64,000 nt of DNA from Pseudolysobacter sp964466115 (GCA_964466115.1 CAYXMH010000007.1:47040-111039); one strand, 5' to 3'. Positions 36,712 through 46,792 are shown, counted from the first letter of the stretch. Program-made: numbers and translations. The notes: generated from the sequence alone by a model not told the origin.

Positions 36712-37266
36712 TCAATAATCGTCCTCGTCAAGGATAATCCCGCCATCCTCACTGCGTTTAAGTTTGGTTATGCCGGGGGACTCCCGCTCCAAACGCTGCA
36801 ATTCGGCCTCCCTGCGACTTAGCCGTCCCTCCTGCACCCGCAAGCGATCCGCCAAGCGTTGATTCTCAAGCGCCAGTGAGCGCGCTGCCAACGCTTGGGT
36901 TACGGCCGATTTCAATTCAAAATCGTGCCAGGGTTTGCTGATAAAACGGAAAATATGGACTTCATTTACGGCCGAGATAACCGCGTTGATGTCCGCATAA
37001 GCGCTTAAGATCAACCGCGCCACCTCCGGCTGCTTTTGAATCATTTTTGATAAAAATTCGACGCCGCTCATCTCCGGCATGCGATAATCGGCAATCACCA
37101 AATCGAAAGCCATTCCGGAAGCGCGTTCCAAGGCTTCCTTCGCGGAAGTAAAGCTTTCGATAACAGGCGAATCCCCATCCAACTCATTTGCGGGAATGCT
37201 CATCAATACCCGGCGTAATGCCGAGACGATGCCTGTCTCATCATCAACCAACAGCACTCGATACAT
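36712..37266 (-). CDS. Response regulator with C-terminal coiled coil
   Basis: 184 aa. Receiver domain 1-130 with LLVDDE, phospho-acceptor Asp in LVIADYRMPEMSG, LILSAYADI and FISKPW. It is followed by a helical, charged coiled coil (LALENQRLADRLRVQEGRLSRREAELQRLE) and an acidic end; there is no DNA-binding or enzymatic output domain. ATG 37266 follows GGAGGGGG; a frame extending to 37338 is unlikely. The receiver resembles the C-terminal receiver of the neighbouring PAS-EAL protein. The likely kinase is encoded 200 bases upstream on the same strand. Confidence 0.9.
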   Translation of the reverse strand: MYRVLLVDDETGIVSALRRVLMSIPANELDGDSPVIESFTSAKEALERASGMAFDLVIADYRMPEMSGVEFLSKMIQKQPEVARLILSAYADINAVISAVNEVHIFRFISKPWHDFELKSAVTQALAARSLALENQRLADRLRVQEGRLSRREAELQRLERESPGITKLKRSEDGGIILDEDDY

Positions 37267-37466
37267 GCCCCCTCCGGTAGAAAATTTGGGTGCGCGAGCG
37301 GAAGCCTGACTTCGTTCGAACCGCCGTATTGCCCCCACAACCCCGCCTTAACCTTGCATAGCAAGCCTAAGGCCGCCGCCCCTTAACTTAAGGGGGCTTG
37401 ACTAGGCGCTCATTTACACAAGTCGCAATAGAGTACCAGGTTATGCCGCGCCGCCACCAACCGCGT

Positions 37467-38747
37467 TTACATCATCCCTGGAGCGGTGTTTCCCGGTTCC
37501 GCAGGCGGGCGCTTTAACGGCAATGTAATCAAAAATGTCGTGCCGTTTCCAACTTCGCTGCGCACATCGATCTGCCCGCCGTGCTTGCGCACAATGCCAT
37601 AAGAGAGCGATAAGCCAAGCCCGGTACCCTGCCCCACCGCCTTAGTGGTAAAGAAAGGATCGAAAATTCGTCCAAGATTCGCGCTATCAATGCCTTTTCC
37701 GGTATCGGATATTTCAATATAGGCAAATTCGGCGTCGGCTCTTGTGGCAATGACAATTTTTCCGCGACCCTCAATGGCATGCCCGGCATTGACCAGCAAA
37801 TTCATGAATACCTGATTCAATTGCGATGGCAGGCATTCCACTAACGGCACTTCGCCGTATTCCTTGCGCACCTCGGCCTTGTATTTAAGTTCGTTCCAAA
37901 CAATGTTTAAGGTGCTATCGAGTCCACGATGAAGATCGGTTAATGTCCACTGTTCCGCGTGACCGGCATGCGAGAAATCGCGTAAATCCTGCACGATTTT
38001 GCGTACCCGATCGACGCCCTCTCGCGATTCGGTTAACAGCAGTGGCAAATCACGCACCAGAAACTCATAGTCAACGCGCTGCTTCAATGCTTCAACTTCA
38101 CGCCACCGCTCCGTTCGCGGCGCTTGCAGCTCGCGTAATAGCGCTTCGTAGGTATCGATCAAGCTAAAAAGATTGCTGATGTATTCCTGCAACGTACCGA
38201 GATTTGAATGAATATACCCAATCGGATTATTGATCTCATGCGCAACCCCGGCGGCCAGCTGCCCAATGGAAGCCAATTTCTCCGATTGCAGCAATTGGTT
38301 TTGAATATCCTTAAGCCTGGCGTGAACGATTTCCAACTCAGATTCCCGACCAATCGGGTTGGTGGTTTCATCACGGATTTGCGTCAGCACGACGAGGTAG
38401 CGCGCACCGCTATCATGCTCCGTCGACTGGCTTGACAGTATGAGCGTGTAGCGCCGCATTTCGCCGGACGCCGCCGTCAACGCAATTTCTGTCAATCGCG
38501 ATTTCTGGTCGGGCGGAATTACCGACATGCGACGCAACGCATCCGCTAAATGATGCGGTATCTGTGTTGGTAATTCGGGTGAATTCGATAGCCACTGATC
38601 GATAGCGCGCGCCGCCGGATTAAAAGTAATCGGAATAACGTCCTGATCAAACAGCACCACCGCATCGGGAATGCGTTCAAGCAATGCGCCAAAATCAGCG
38701 CGATCCAAAGCGATGGAAGCAGCATCCGAAGACCCGTTAGCGCTCAT
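37467..38747 (-). CDS. Soluble PAS histidine kinase
   Basis: 426 aa without membrane helices. PAS at about 15-125, a linker, HisKA with AAGVAHEINNPIGYIHSNLG (phospho-accepting His), and HATPase with VFMNLLVNAGHAIEG (N box), ISDTGKGID (G1), FDPFFTTKAVGQGTGLGLSLSYGIV (F/G2). Cytoplasmic, NtrB-like in layout. Probably phosphorylates the response regulator downstream and perhaps the receiver of the PAS-GGDEF-EAL protein. A short palindrome (37379-37395) lies in the space before the regulator gene. Confidence 0.92.
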   Translation of the reverse strand: MSANGSSDAASIALDRADFGALLERIPDAVVLFDQDVIPITFNPAARAIDQWLSNSPELPTQIPHHLADALRRMSVIPPDQKSRLTEIALTAASGEMRRYTLILSSQSTEHDSGARYLVVLTQIRDETTNPIGRESELEIVHARLKDIQNQLLQSEKLASIGQLAAGVAHEINNPIGYIHSNLGTLQEYISNLFSLIDTYEALLRELQAPRTERWREVEALKQRVDYEFLVRDLPLLLTESREGVDRVRKIVQDLRDFSHAGHAEQWTLTDLHRGLDSTLNIVWNELKYKAEVRKEYGEVPLVECLPSQLNQVFMNLLVNAGHAIEGRGKIVIATRADAEFAYIEISDTGKGIDSANLGRIFDPFFTTKAVGQGTGLGLSLSYGIVRKHGGQIDVRSEVGNGTTFLITLPLKRPPAEPGNTAPGMM

Positions 38748-38906
38748 TCCGTTCCCATATCCACTTCGCAGCGATCATGGTAAACGCTGAACTTAAAGTT
38801 CGCCACCGTTGCATGAGTCCGTCTTAACTATGCGACTCAAAACCTTTAGAAGCTTAAAAATCAGCCGATACAAGCTTAAGACTAGCCAGGGCTATCGCTT
38901 CTAACG

Positions 38907-38939
38907 CGGGCGGGTAGACGCTTAAAGTCAACCCGCCCG
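38907..38939 (-). terminator. Hairpin after the TonB-dependent receptor gene
   Basis: A 9-bp stem (CGGGCGGGT with ACCCGCCCG) about 12 bases after the receptor stop, with further pairing inside the loop. No U tract follows on the minus strand, so it is terminator-like only. Confidence 0.45.
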
Positions 38940-38950
38940 ATATATCCGTA

Positions 38951-41065
38951 TTAAAAGTCGATCCCGGCCGAGAGCAGCGCGCTTCGTCCCGACAAACGAT
39001 AAAACTGCGCATCGCCCAACTCGCTTTCTGCCACCGGATCACGGCGATCGCTTAAGTTATACCCATCCAGGCGCAACTCCCAACCGGTAAAACGATAGCC
39101 GATACCCGCATCCACGGTGCTATAGGCGCTCGCAATCGAAGTATTGCCTTTGTTGAGAAACCGGCTACCCACATGGTTCCAAACCAGTGATCCGTTGAAC
39201 CCCTTCGCTGGCGCATAGATTAAACCCAGCGCGCCAAGATTTTGCGGTGACAGCTCCAAGCGATTTCCGCCCAGTTGCTGGATCGAGTCATCGGGGCGCA
39301 AACGCGCATAATCCACAAAGCGTGCATTGTGATACGCGTAGGTTGCGGCCACACGAAAATCATCACAAAGACGATAACTGCCCTCCAGTTCCGCACCTTT
39401 AAATCGCTCGGTCCCCGCATTGGCGAGCGCAGGCAGTCCATCAATGTTCTCGGCAATGACTAGATTCGCGAAATTCATATGAAAGACCGACGCCTCCCAT
39501 TCAAAGCGCCCTTCCATAAAGCGCCCCTTGAATCCCGCTTCACGGCTATTGGCGGTTTCTGGTTTTAAAATATCGCCCTCCGCCTCCGGACCAAAATCAA
39601 TCGCCGCCGGTTTATAGGTGTTGCGATAATCGGCAAACGCCGTCAGGCGATCGGCCGCCTGCTCCCAAAGCGCATAACTTACGCCAATAACCCCGGATAA
39701 GCGTGATTTGTCCTTGCTGTCGGAAGCCGTATCCGCCGGGGTGCCGGGATCGGCATGTTGGTCTACAACCTCGCCATCGCGCGTCTCGGCCGTATGATTG
39801 AAACGCAAGCCGGCAATAACATCCCAGCGCTCCGTCGGTTTCCAATCCGCCTGCAGGTACAAACCGCCGAAGTTACGCCGATCTTTCAACTGAGTGGATT
39901 CGTCGATCTCCAAAGTGCTGGCCCGCGGCGCATTGGAGCCGTCGGGGAACACCGCATATTCAAAGTTATTCGAGTTTTCTTGACCGCGGCCATACATCCA
40001 ATCCAAGCCGAACGTAACGGACACATTTTCGGCAGGGTGCATTGCCACAAACGAATCAAAGTAGACATCGGTCTTGTTGACATGCTGGCTGAACCCATCG
40101 GCATTGTGGGTTATCCCATCGTCGGCGAAATCTTCACGCAAAAACCCGCGGATGTTGTTGCCGTTGGTGTGGGCCAGCGATAACGTCGTCACCCACTCAC
40201 CAATACCAATCGGTTTATCAAGGCCGGCATTCAACTGCACTCGGCTTTCGTTTTGCTTGGCGTCCGACGGGTTGACATTCGCATCGAGTGGAAAGCGTGG
40301 GCTTAGCACACCGCCTTCGCGCGGATGCGGGCTATAAGGCTCTTGATGCAACACGGTCGCATCAAGATCAAAATGGACTTTTCCAAAATCGAGATCCGCT
40401 GCATTGCGATACAGCAGATGTGCGCGCTGAACCTGTGAGCGATCCTGGCTGAATTCGCGCGTTTGCGTATCGGCGCTGATCGATTGTTTAAATAGCCCCC
40501 AATCTTGAAGATTCGTGCTGATACTCGCACTGGCCGTACTGCGGGTGCCTAACGCCGCACTGGCATGCGATGGCGTTTCACCCGGACCGTAATGAATCAC
40601 TTGAATGACACCAACGAACGACGTGGCGCCGTACATCACCGGTGCGGCGCCACGCAGCACCTCAATCCGGGCAACATTGTTGAGATTCAACGTCGTCAAC
40701 GCGGGATTAAATGCACCCCCCGCCGGCACGCCATCCACCACCAGCAAGAACGCATCGAATTCGCGCAAGCCCCACAAACCCGGCACCGAGCTTGCGGGCC
40801 CCGCGTCCCCGCCCGGCGCGATATCAACACCCGCAACCAACGACAATGCGGTGCGAAGATCGGTCACCCCGCGCGCACGCAAATCCTCACCGGTAATGAC
40901 GCTAATCATCGCCGGGGTAATAGCAATCGATTCCGGTAATTTGGACGTGGTGACCTCCACCGTCGGTAACATTGCCTGGTTCACCGATTGAGCGCACGCC
41001 AATGTGGGTGTCAACGCAACGGTGATAGCAGCGGCAAGATACCGACTCCGGAAACGATGTTGCAT
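38951..41065 (-). CDS. TonB-dependent outer-membrane receptor
   Basis: 704 aa. The signal peptide ends near TLACAQ. The plug domain (about 40-155) has the family features PAMISVITGEDLRARGVTDLRTALSLVAGV-type sequence and VARIEVLRGAAPVMYGATSFVGVIQV. A 22-strand barrel follows, ending in LSAGIDF with a terminal Phe as expected for an outer-membrane protein. ATG 41065 is chosen for AAGGAG six bases upstream; an upstream frame to 41194 is unlikely. No FecR/FecI pair, no Fur box and no B12 riboswitch that I can recognise precede it, so the substrate (siderophore, glycan or cofactor) is open. Confidence 0.92.
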   Translation of the reverse strand: MQHRFRSRYLAAAITVALTPTLACAQSVNQAMLPTVEVTTSKLPESIAITPAMISVITGEDLRARGVTDLRTALSLVAGVDIAPGGDAGPASSVPGLWGLREFDAFLLVVDGVPAGGAFNPALTTLNLNNVARIEVLRGAAPVMYGATSFVGVIQVIHYGPGETPSHASAALGTRSTASASISTNLQDWGLFKQSISADTQTREFSQDRSQVQRAHLLYRNAADLDFGKVHFDLDATVLHQEPYSPHPREGGVLSPRFPLDANVNPSDAKQNESRVQLNAGLDKPIGIGEWVTTLSLAHTNGNNIRGFLREDFADDGITHNADGFSQHVNKTDVYFDSFVAMHPAENVSVTFGLDWMYGRGQENSNNFEYAVFPDGSNAPRASTLEIDESTQLKDRRNFGGLYLQADWKPTERWDVIAGLRFNHTAETRDGEVVDQHADPGTPADTASDSKDKSRLSGVIGVSYALWEQAADRLTAFADYRNTYKPAAIDFGPEAEGDILKPETANSREAGFKGRFMEGRFEWEASVFHMNFANLVIAENIDGLPALANAGTERFKGAELEGSYRLCDDFRVAATYAYHNARFVDYARLRPDDSIQQLGGNRLELSPQNLGALGLIYAPAKGFNGSLVWNHVGSRFLNKGNTSIASAYSTVDAGIGYRFTGWELRLDGYNLSDRRDPVAESELGDAQFYRLSGRSALLSAGIDF

Positions 41066-41277
41066 TGGTGCTTCTCCTTGAGTATTTTTCTCGGGATACA
41101 AAGCCTGGTGGGCCGGCACTGTAAGGGCTGGCATGGGGATGCGCAATATGCCAAGTGCGCTTAAGCGGGTTAGCGCTCGACCCCTGTCTGTCAAGGCACC
41201 TTTAGCCTTGCATCAAAATTAAGAGATATCACCAGCAGATTAACGTTTCGTCGCTATGAAAATTCTCCATTAAAAAA

Positions 41278-41304
41278 ACAAAGGGCGCCGATGGCGCCCT
41301 TTGT
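41278..41304 (-). terminator. Rho-independent terminator of the protease gene
   Basis: A perfect 12-bp stem (41278-41289 with 41293-41304), 3-base loop, followed on the minus strand by a run of T. It lies 48 bases after the protease stop. Confidence 0.9.
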
Positions 41305-41351
41305 CAGTCTGCTACTCGATGTAGAGGTCTAAGCTCTACATAGCGATGCCG

Positions 41352-44300
41352 TTAAGGCACCGTTGCTTCCACGCGAACGACCTGAATGTTATTCGTAGCA
41401 TCGTTGCTGCGTAAGCACAGATACGCCACCCTAGAATCGCCACTTAAGAGATCGGTGCCATCAACCGAGACGCCCACTGTCGCATCGATCAATCCGGGTA
41501 GGGTCATGGTTGGCCGGCTGGTCGTTAACCATGGTGCACCACAAACGACTCTCTGCTCGATGCGCATTACTCCACCAACTGAGCCTAAAGACGCCCATGC
41601 TGGTGGATCGTCTGGCGGCATAGCCATTGGATCGTATACAGCGGGCGCAAAACCTTTCCATGGGCTACCGTTACCCACTTTGGCCTGTGCCCAAGCCCAA
41701 CCTTTTTGCGTCGAGAAATCCGTCTCTGGATAGACCAATAACCAGTACCTGCCGGAGAAAAGACTCGGTTGATCGCCGGTGTACGCAGGATTGGTCAGAT
41801 CCAAAGTGATTTGATCGGTGCCACCAGCGCTGGTTATGGTAAGACCCGGCGAAGTCATCATGGTCATTGTCGGCGGTGTGGAGCCAATGACCCCAACAAA
41901 GGACCAAACCGGAAGGTCGTTGCCGGGGTCTCCTGGCGCGATGGGCGTTGGTGGATCGACGCTGGTGTCGTAAAGCGCTTCCGGAGCACCGGCCGGTTTG
42001 CCGCCTGCATCCTGGTAAATCTCGAAGTGGATGTTGTGACCGGCAAGTGACGCCAACGTCGCTGTGCCGGTCATAAATCCCATTACCTGAATACGCGACA
42101 AACTTACCGTGCCTTTATGCACCAACGGGTCTGCGGCGATAGTGAAATCATCCGCAGCGTAAATTCCCGACATGGCATCGCTAAACAAGGTGCTCATGTT
42201 GCCATTGTTTACGTGAGGAACCGTCTGGTTCGCTGGCAAATAAACGTGGGTTGGGGCGGCTCCTTCGGCATCTCGAAGGTTCGTGTCAGTCACGTTCAAT
42301 GTTGGCCCGCCGACATTTTGTACGTGGAACGTATAACTGCCCGTTCCTCCGGCCGTTACATTGATCGGGATCGTGGGCGGTGTATAAATCGTAGGTGCTT
42401 TCACTGCAACCGCAATCGGCAGATGCAGTGGCGGCAAATTGGGGAAATTGGTCGAAGTCAAAACCAACTCGCCAAAGTGATATGCGCCGTCAGAGGCATA
42501 GGCCGACGCATCCACATTCACCGTGACGTTTTGCGTGCCATCCACGAACACCGAAAATGTCGAAGGTGTCACCGTTCCAGTAACCCCAGTAAGTGTTGCG
42601 GAATATTGAATCCATGATCCGATGTTCTGCGTACCACGGAATCGACGGGTAAACGAACAGGTTTTCGTGCTGGCCGTTGCCGGCGTACCGGGCGTGACGG
42701 TGACGCAATTGCTTTGTTGCATACTGGGTACATTCAATGTGGACATATCGAATGTACCGTATTTCGGGTTATAGGCACCGTAATTGTCTTCATGCAGAAC
42801 CAGTCCTGCATGGGTCGCCTTATCTACCTGAATGCGGCCAGCACCACGATCAAACGCATCGCTCGTCGCCATTCCGTCGGCTTTGGTAAGCCCGGTTTCC
42901 TTGGCCGTCATCATGAGTGCGGACTTCACCATCGATGGCGTCCAGGTTGGATGGGCGGCGATGATCAAAGCAGCCGCGCCTGCCGTATGCGGTGTTGCCA
43001 TTGATGTACCGTCTAAGAAATCGACCAGGTTAGGATTAGTACCACTGCGTGCAACGGCAGCCAAGATACTCACTCCGGGCGCCTGCACTTCCGGCTTAAC
43101 GACGTTGACCTCAGCGGGGCCAAGCAAACTGAATTTGGCTAGCGTATCGGCCTGCGTAGGAGTGCGTTCATAGTGATAAGGGATCTGCGCGGTGGCGCCG
43201 GTGGCCCCCATCAAATAGGTTTGCAGAGCGGTACCGTCAGCTTGGGAGATGCCAAAAGTTGGTGTTGTTATGGTTCCCGCTACCGAACAGTCAGCGGTCG
43301 ATGGACTGATGCTCGGTGAAATTGGATCCTCAACACGGTTATCCGAGATAACCACCGCCACTGCGCCGGCGGTCGTTGCATTGCGCACCTTCATCTTAAA
43401 GCAACAGGTACCCCGGCTGATTAAAGCAATGCCTCCCATGAACCGACCGGCCGGATAAGCTGAGCAGCCATCCGAGCCCATCGTATCGTTGTTGTGAAAA
43501 CTGGGGCTAAGAATTATCGGTGTCGTGCCGGGAATATTGGCGGAGAAGTGGGTATACGCCGTACCATTGGCTTCTGCTAAAGACAGGTTTCGGGTATTGG
43601 CAGGTGGAGTGCCGGGGCCAGTAACGCTTAACTGGCCACCCAAGGCTTTGGCTTGATGCGTGCTTGCAGCAACCGTCAGCACCCAAGGTTCAAAGTGGTT
43701 CACCGTTCCGGGCACCGGGGTCGGCACCGTTGGGCTCGTGTTGCCGCCTGCGGCAGCTACGAATATGCCGCTAATGGTTGCAGTTAAAAAGGCTTGCGAG
43801 GTGGAGTCATTCCAAAAATCGGTTCCACCGCTGATCGAGTACGTTAATACATCAACTACCCCATCGGCTATCGCTTGATTAACCGACGCACTGGTCGCCG
43901 ACTGCTTGCAACCGTTAGCGTCGCAAGCACGATAGATAATCAAATTGGCGTGTGGGGCCACGCCGGTAATGCGGGTAGTGAAATCGCGTATCGTTGCCGT
44001 GCGCGTATTACCGGCCGCCGTACTGCCGGTATGACTGCCATGGCCGCCGGTGTCCTCAACCGTATAGGCTGACATTGCCGGCAACGGCGTTGTTATTCTA
44101 GAGATGGCATCGTAGCGTCCAATCACTTTTGCATTGCAAGGCGCACTAGCGCTCGTGGAAAGGCTGCAATCGCCAAGATAGACGCCATTGCCTAAAGGGT
44201 TGTGGATGGTGTACCCGCGATCATCGGTTGCGCTGAAGGAAGGACTCGCACTGTTGTAGCCGGTATCGATATCGCCAATCACCACCCCTTGGCCACCGGT

Positions 44301-44918
44301 GCCGACGTCGTCATCGAAACTGTTGGCAAACATCGTATCTTGGCCGGCCTTCGCACCCCACCACATGGAAGCCGCGCCGATAAAACCGGGGCCACTGTCG
44401 GTTGCCAATGGATTGTAAAAATCGCGCTCAACGGCCTCGACGCCTTCCATGCTCTGAACGCGTTTCGCCTCTTCGGGAGTGAGATCGACCACAACCGCAT
44501 TCAACGCGTGTTGCATTTGAAAACGCACGGTGAGCGAATGACCCAGCGCGGTTTTCATTCCATCCAATCGCGTGGTTTGCAGATCTTGTAGATAAGAAAC
44601 ATAGGCTTGCGCCTCAGGGCTATGCACATCGAGTCTAGCTCGACCGTTTTCTTGAACCTTGGTTGGCACTTTGGCCATTTTTTGAATACCGCCTTTATAC
44701 AAACCAAGCGGCGGTTCCGCGAAACGCACAATGTAGGTATCGCCTGCGTTAATCGCAGCAGATTTGCTGACGGGCGCTTTCTTGCTGGATTTCGAGGTAT
44801 TCGATTTGGCGTGCGCAGCCGACCTCGCGTCAGCCGAGTCGGTATATGCGCTGGCACCCACGAATAACAGGGACGTGGCTGCCATCAGCAGCGATACTCT
44901 GATGAAGTGCATGATCAT
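41352..44918 (-). CDS. Large secreted subtilisin-like serine protease (S8) with PA domain
   Basis: 1188 aa. Signal peptide ending near FVGASA; an I9-type propeptide (DTYIVRFAEPPLGLY ... LTVRFQMQHALNAVVVDL); S8 domain with catalytic Asp in VIGDIDTGYN, His in GGHGSHTGSTAAGN and Ser in LDGTSMATPHTAGAAALI. A PA domain is inserted before the Ser motif (GGIALISRGTCCFKMKVRNATTAGAVAVVISD). After it come fn3-like beta domains and about 300 residues of unassigned beta-rich sequence ending in VEATVP. There is no sorting tag or anchor, so it is probably released, plausibly by the T2SS encoded here. ATG 44918 is chosen because GAGGAA lies eight bases upstream. Confidence 0.93.
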   Translation of the reverse strand: MIMHFIRVSLLMAATSLLFVGASAYTDSADARSAAHAKSNTSKSSKKAPVSKSAAINAGDTYIVRFAEPPLGLYKGGIQKMAKVPTKVQENGRARLDVHSPEAQAYVSYLQDLQTTRLDGMKTALGHSLTVRFQMQHALNAVVVDLTPEEAKRVQSMEGVEAVERDFYNPLATDSGPGFIGAASMWWGAKAGQDTMFANSFDDDVGTGGQGVVIGDIDTGYNSASPSFSATDDRGYTIHNPLGNGVYLGDCSLSTSASAPCNAKVIGRYDAISRITTPLPAMSAYTVEDTGGHGSHTGSTAAGNTRTATIRDFTTRITGVAPHANLIIYRACDANGCKQSATSASVNQAIADGVVDVLTYSISGGTDFWNDSTSQAFLTATISGIFVAAAGGNTSPTVPTPVPGTVNHFEPWVLTVAASTHQAKALGGQLSVTGPGTPPANTRNLSLAEANGTAYTHFSANIPGTTPIILSPSFHNNDTMGSDGCSAYPAGRFMGGIALISRGTCCFKMKVRNATTAGAVAVVISDNRVEDPISPSISPSTADCSVAGTITTPTFGISQADGTALQTYLMGATGATAQIPYHYERTPTQADTLAKFSLLGPAEVNVVKPEVQAPGVSILAAVARSGTNPNLVDFLDGTSMATPHTAGAAALIIAAHPTWTPSMVKSALMMTAKETGLTKADGMATSDAFDRGAGRIQVDKATHAGLVLHEDNYGAYNPKYGTFDMSTLNVPSMQQSNCVTVTPGTPATASTKTCSFTRRFRGTQNIGSWIQYSATLTGVTGTVTPSTFSVFVDGTQNVTVNVDASAYASDGAYHFGELVLTSTNFPNLPPLHLPIAVAVKAPTIYTPPTIPINVTAGGTGSYTFHVQNVGGPTLNVTDTNLRDAEGAAPTHVYLPANQTVPHVNNGNMSTLFSDAMSGIYAADDFTIAADPLVHKGTVSLSRIQVMGFMTGTATLASLAGHNIHFEIYQDAGGKPAGAPEALYDTSVDPPTPIAPGDPGNDLPVWSFVGVIGSTPPTMTMMTSPGLTITSAGGTDQITLDLTNPAYTGDQPSLFSGRYWLLVYPETDFSTQKGWAWAQAKVGNGSPWKGFAPAVYDPMAMPPDDPPAWASLGSVGGVMRIEQRVVCGAPWLTTSRPTMTLPGLIDATVGVSVDGTDLLSGDSRVAYLCLRSNDATNNIQVVRVEATVP

Positions 44919-45499
44919 TGAACTTTTCCTCGAGATACCCAGTAAAAAAGCAATAGCGATAAGCTCCGTCGCAACTGCACTTCGCAGTTGCATCGGAAAT
45001 AAGCGAATCTGAACGGTTTTTACGAAGTATCAAGAACCCAGAACGGGTTCTCAGTTTCACAAAACAATCAAAGATTCGGCGGCGAATGCTCTCCCTCGAA
45101 GAACCGCATAACTGTGAACTGGTTCTCAGTTTTACAAAACGGCAAGAAAATAGTTGTCCGCTTTTTAGAAACCCGATTTCAATCGGTCGGCAAGTAAGAT
45201 TGTTTCAAAAAATACGCGTCCCAAACGCTGTTTTTGCCTCAAACACGCTAAAATTTTGGGTTTTTTTGTTTTTCGAGCGAAAAATTAGATGAATTTCTCA
45301 AATCGGACATCTGTTGTTGCAAGCTGAACAAACCTGATTTTTTAGGTTACGCATGCGCGCTATATTCAATGACAGATGACAACTTTTTCGTTTATAAATG
45401 GCCCCGACGGGTTGAATGAGAAACAAACCAAAGTGCGGTCTTGTTCAGCCACAAAAGTCTTCAGCGCATACCAACAGACAACGCCATCTTTACCAAATA
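44919..45499. other. Non-coding stretch upstream of the protease gene and after gltA
   Basis: About 580 bases between the minus-strand protease start and the gltA stop. It contains a pair of direct repeats (45041 and 45116) that may be regulatory, an AT-rich part at 45150-45300, and a small weak hairpin (45331-45348). Short open frames here have no Shine-Dalgarno and no plausible protein character. Confidence 0.5.
45033..45140. promoter_or_regulatory. Two 25-bp direct repeats with palindromic cores, possible operators
   Basis: Positions 45041-45065 and 45116-45140 match at 23 of 25 bases and each begins with GAAC-NN-GTTC. The first copy is also part of a longer dyad, AGAACCC-N5-GGGTTCT (45033-45051). 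The spacing start to start is 75 bp, about seven helical turns. They lie 120-220 bases upstream of the protease start. Confidence 0.45.
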
Positions 45500-46792
45500 T
45501 CAGCGCTTGGCCAGCGCCACATAATCGCGGGAGGGTGGTCCAATATACACTTGGCGTGGTCGCCCAATTTTGGTGTCCGGCGTGTCATTTTGCTCCAACC
45601 AATGGGCAACCCAGCCTACCGTACGCGCGATGGCAAACATCACCGTGAACATTTCGGTGGGAATTCCCAATGCTTTATAGATGATGCCGGAATAGAAATC
45701 GACATTCGGATACAACTTGCGTTCGATGAAGTACTCGTCCTTCAGCGCGGCTTGCTCCAGCTCAATTGCGATATCGAGCAAGGGGTCGTTAACGCCGAGC
45801 TCATGCAGCACTTTGTGGCACATTTCGCGAATGATCGTCGCGCGCGGGTCAAAATTCTTATAGACGCGATGGCCAAATCCCATTAAGCGGAATCCGGAGT
45901 TTTTATCCTTGGCTTTGGCTACCGCACTGGATACCTGCTTAACGTCGCCGATTTCCTCCAGCATCTTAAGCACCGCTTCGTTTGCCCCGCCGTGTGCCGG
46001 CCCCCATAAAGCGGCGATGCCGGCGGCAACGCAGGCATACGGATTAGCACCGGTGGAGCCGACCAGGCGGACGGTCGAGGTGCTGGCATTTTGTTCGTGA
46101 TCGGCATGCAGGATAAACAACAGATCCAGCGCTTTGGCCGCTGTAGGGTTGAGGTTATAAGGCTCCGAAGGCACCTCAAACATCATATGCAGGAAGCGCG
46201 AAACATAGTCCAAGTTATTGCGTGGGTATCGAATGGGCCAGCCAATGGAATAGCGATAACAGGCTGAGGCAATGGTCGGCATTTTCGCGACCAGACGAAT
46301 CGCGGCAAGTTTGCGCTGCGCCGGGTCGGTGATGTTCAACGAATCGTGATAAAACGCCGCCAACGAGCCGACAACCGCACACAGCATCGCCATTGGATGT
46401 GCGTCGTAGTGAAACCCATTAAGAAAGTTTTTCAGCGATTCACGCATCATCGTGTGATGCGTGACGTGGTCTTCAAATTGACTGAATTGGGCTGCGTTTG
46501 GCAGCTCGCCATTGATTAATAAATAGGTAACTTCTAAAAAGCTCGATTGCTTGGCCAATTGCTCGATCGGGTAGCCGCGATACAGCAATACCCCTGCATC
46601 GCCATCGATAAAGGTCACCGCACTCTTGCAGCTGGCGGTGGACATAAACCCGGGATCGAACGTGAAGTACCCTGTGTCCTTATTGAGCTTGCTGATGTCA
46701 ACGGCCGGATCGCCCAACGAACCGGTCACTACCGGCAGGAGGGTGCTTTTGTTCGATACGGAATCGGTAAGCGCAACAGTGCGATCGGACAC
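45500..46792 (-). CDS. gltA: Citrate synthase, type I
   Basis: 430 aa, the hexameric gram-negative type. Condenses oxaloacetate and acetyl-CoA at entry to the TCA cycle. The His-containing active-site segments are clear: LFILHADHEQNASTST, MGFGHRVYKNFDPRA, and the catalytic Asp region DFYSGIIYKALGIPTEMFTV. N-terminal beta domain typical of NADH-sensitive enzymes. It stands alone, with rpmE2 upstream on the same strand. Confidence 0.98.
   Translation of the reverse strand: MSDRTVALTDSVSNKSTLLPVVTGSLGDPAVDISKLNKDTGYFTFDPGFMSTASCKSAVTFIDGDAGVLLYRGYPIEQLAKQSSFLEVTYLLINGELPNAAQFSQFEDHVTHHTMMRESLKNFLNGFHYDAHPMAMLCAVVGSLAAFYHDSLNITDPAQRKLAAIRLVAKMPTIASACYRYSIGWPIRYPRNNLDYVSRFLHMMFEVPSEPYNLNPTAAKALDLLFILHADHEQNASTSTVRLVGSTGANPYACVAAGIAALWGPAHGGANEAVLKMLEEIGDVKQVSSAVAKAKDKNSGFRLMGFGHRVYKNFDPRATIIREMCHKVLHELGVNDPLLDIAIELEQAALKDEYFIERKLYPNVDFYSGIIYKALGIPTEMFTVMFAIARTVGWVAHWLEQNDTPDTKIGRPRQVYIGPPSRDYVALAKR

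Noticed and set aside
41066..41277. A cobalamin riboswitch or Fur box before the TonB-dependent receptor
   Set aside because: I looked for the B12 box and for a GATAAT-type dyad and found neither convincingly.
45086..45292. 68-codon frame on the plus strand upstream of the protease
   Set aside because: No ribosome site, biased composition, and it overlaps the possible operator repeats.
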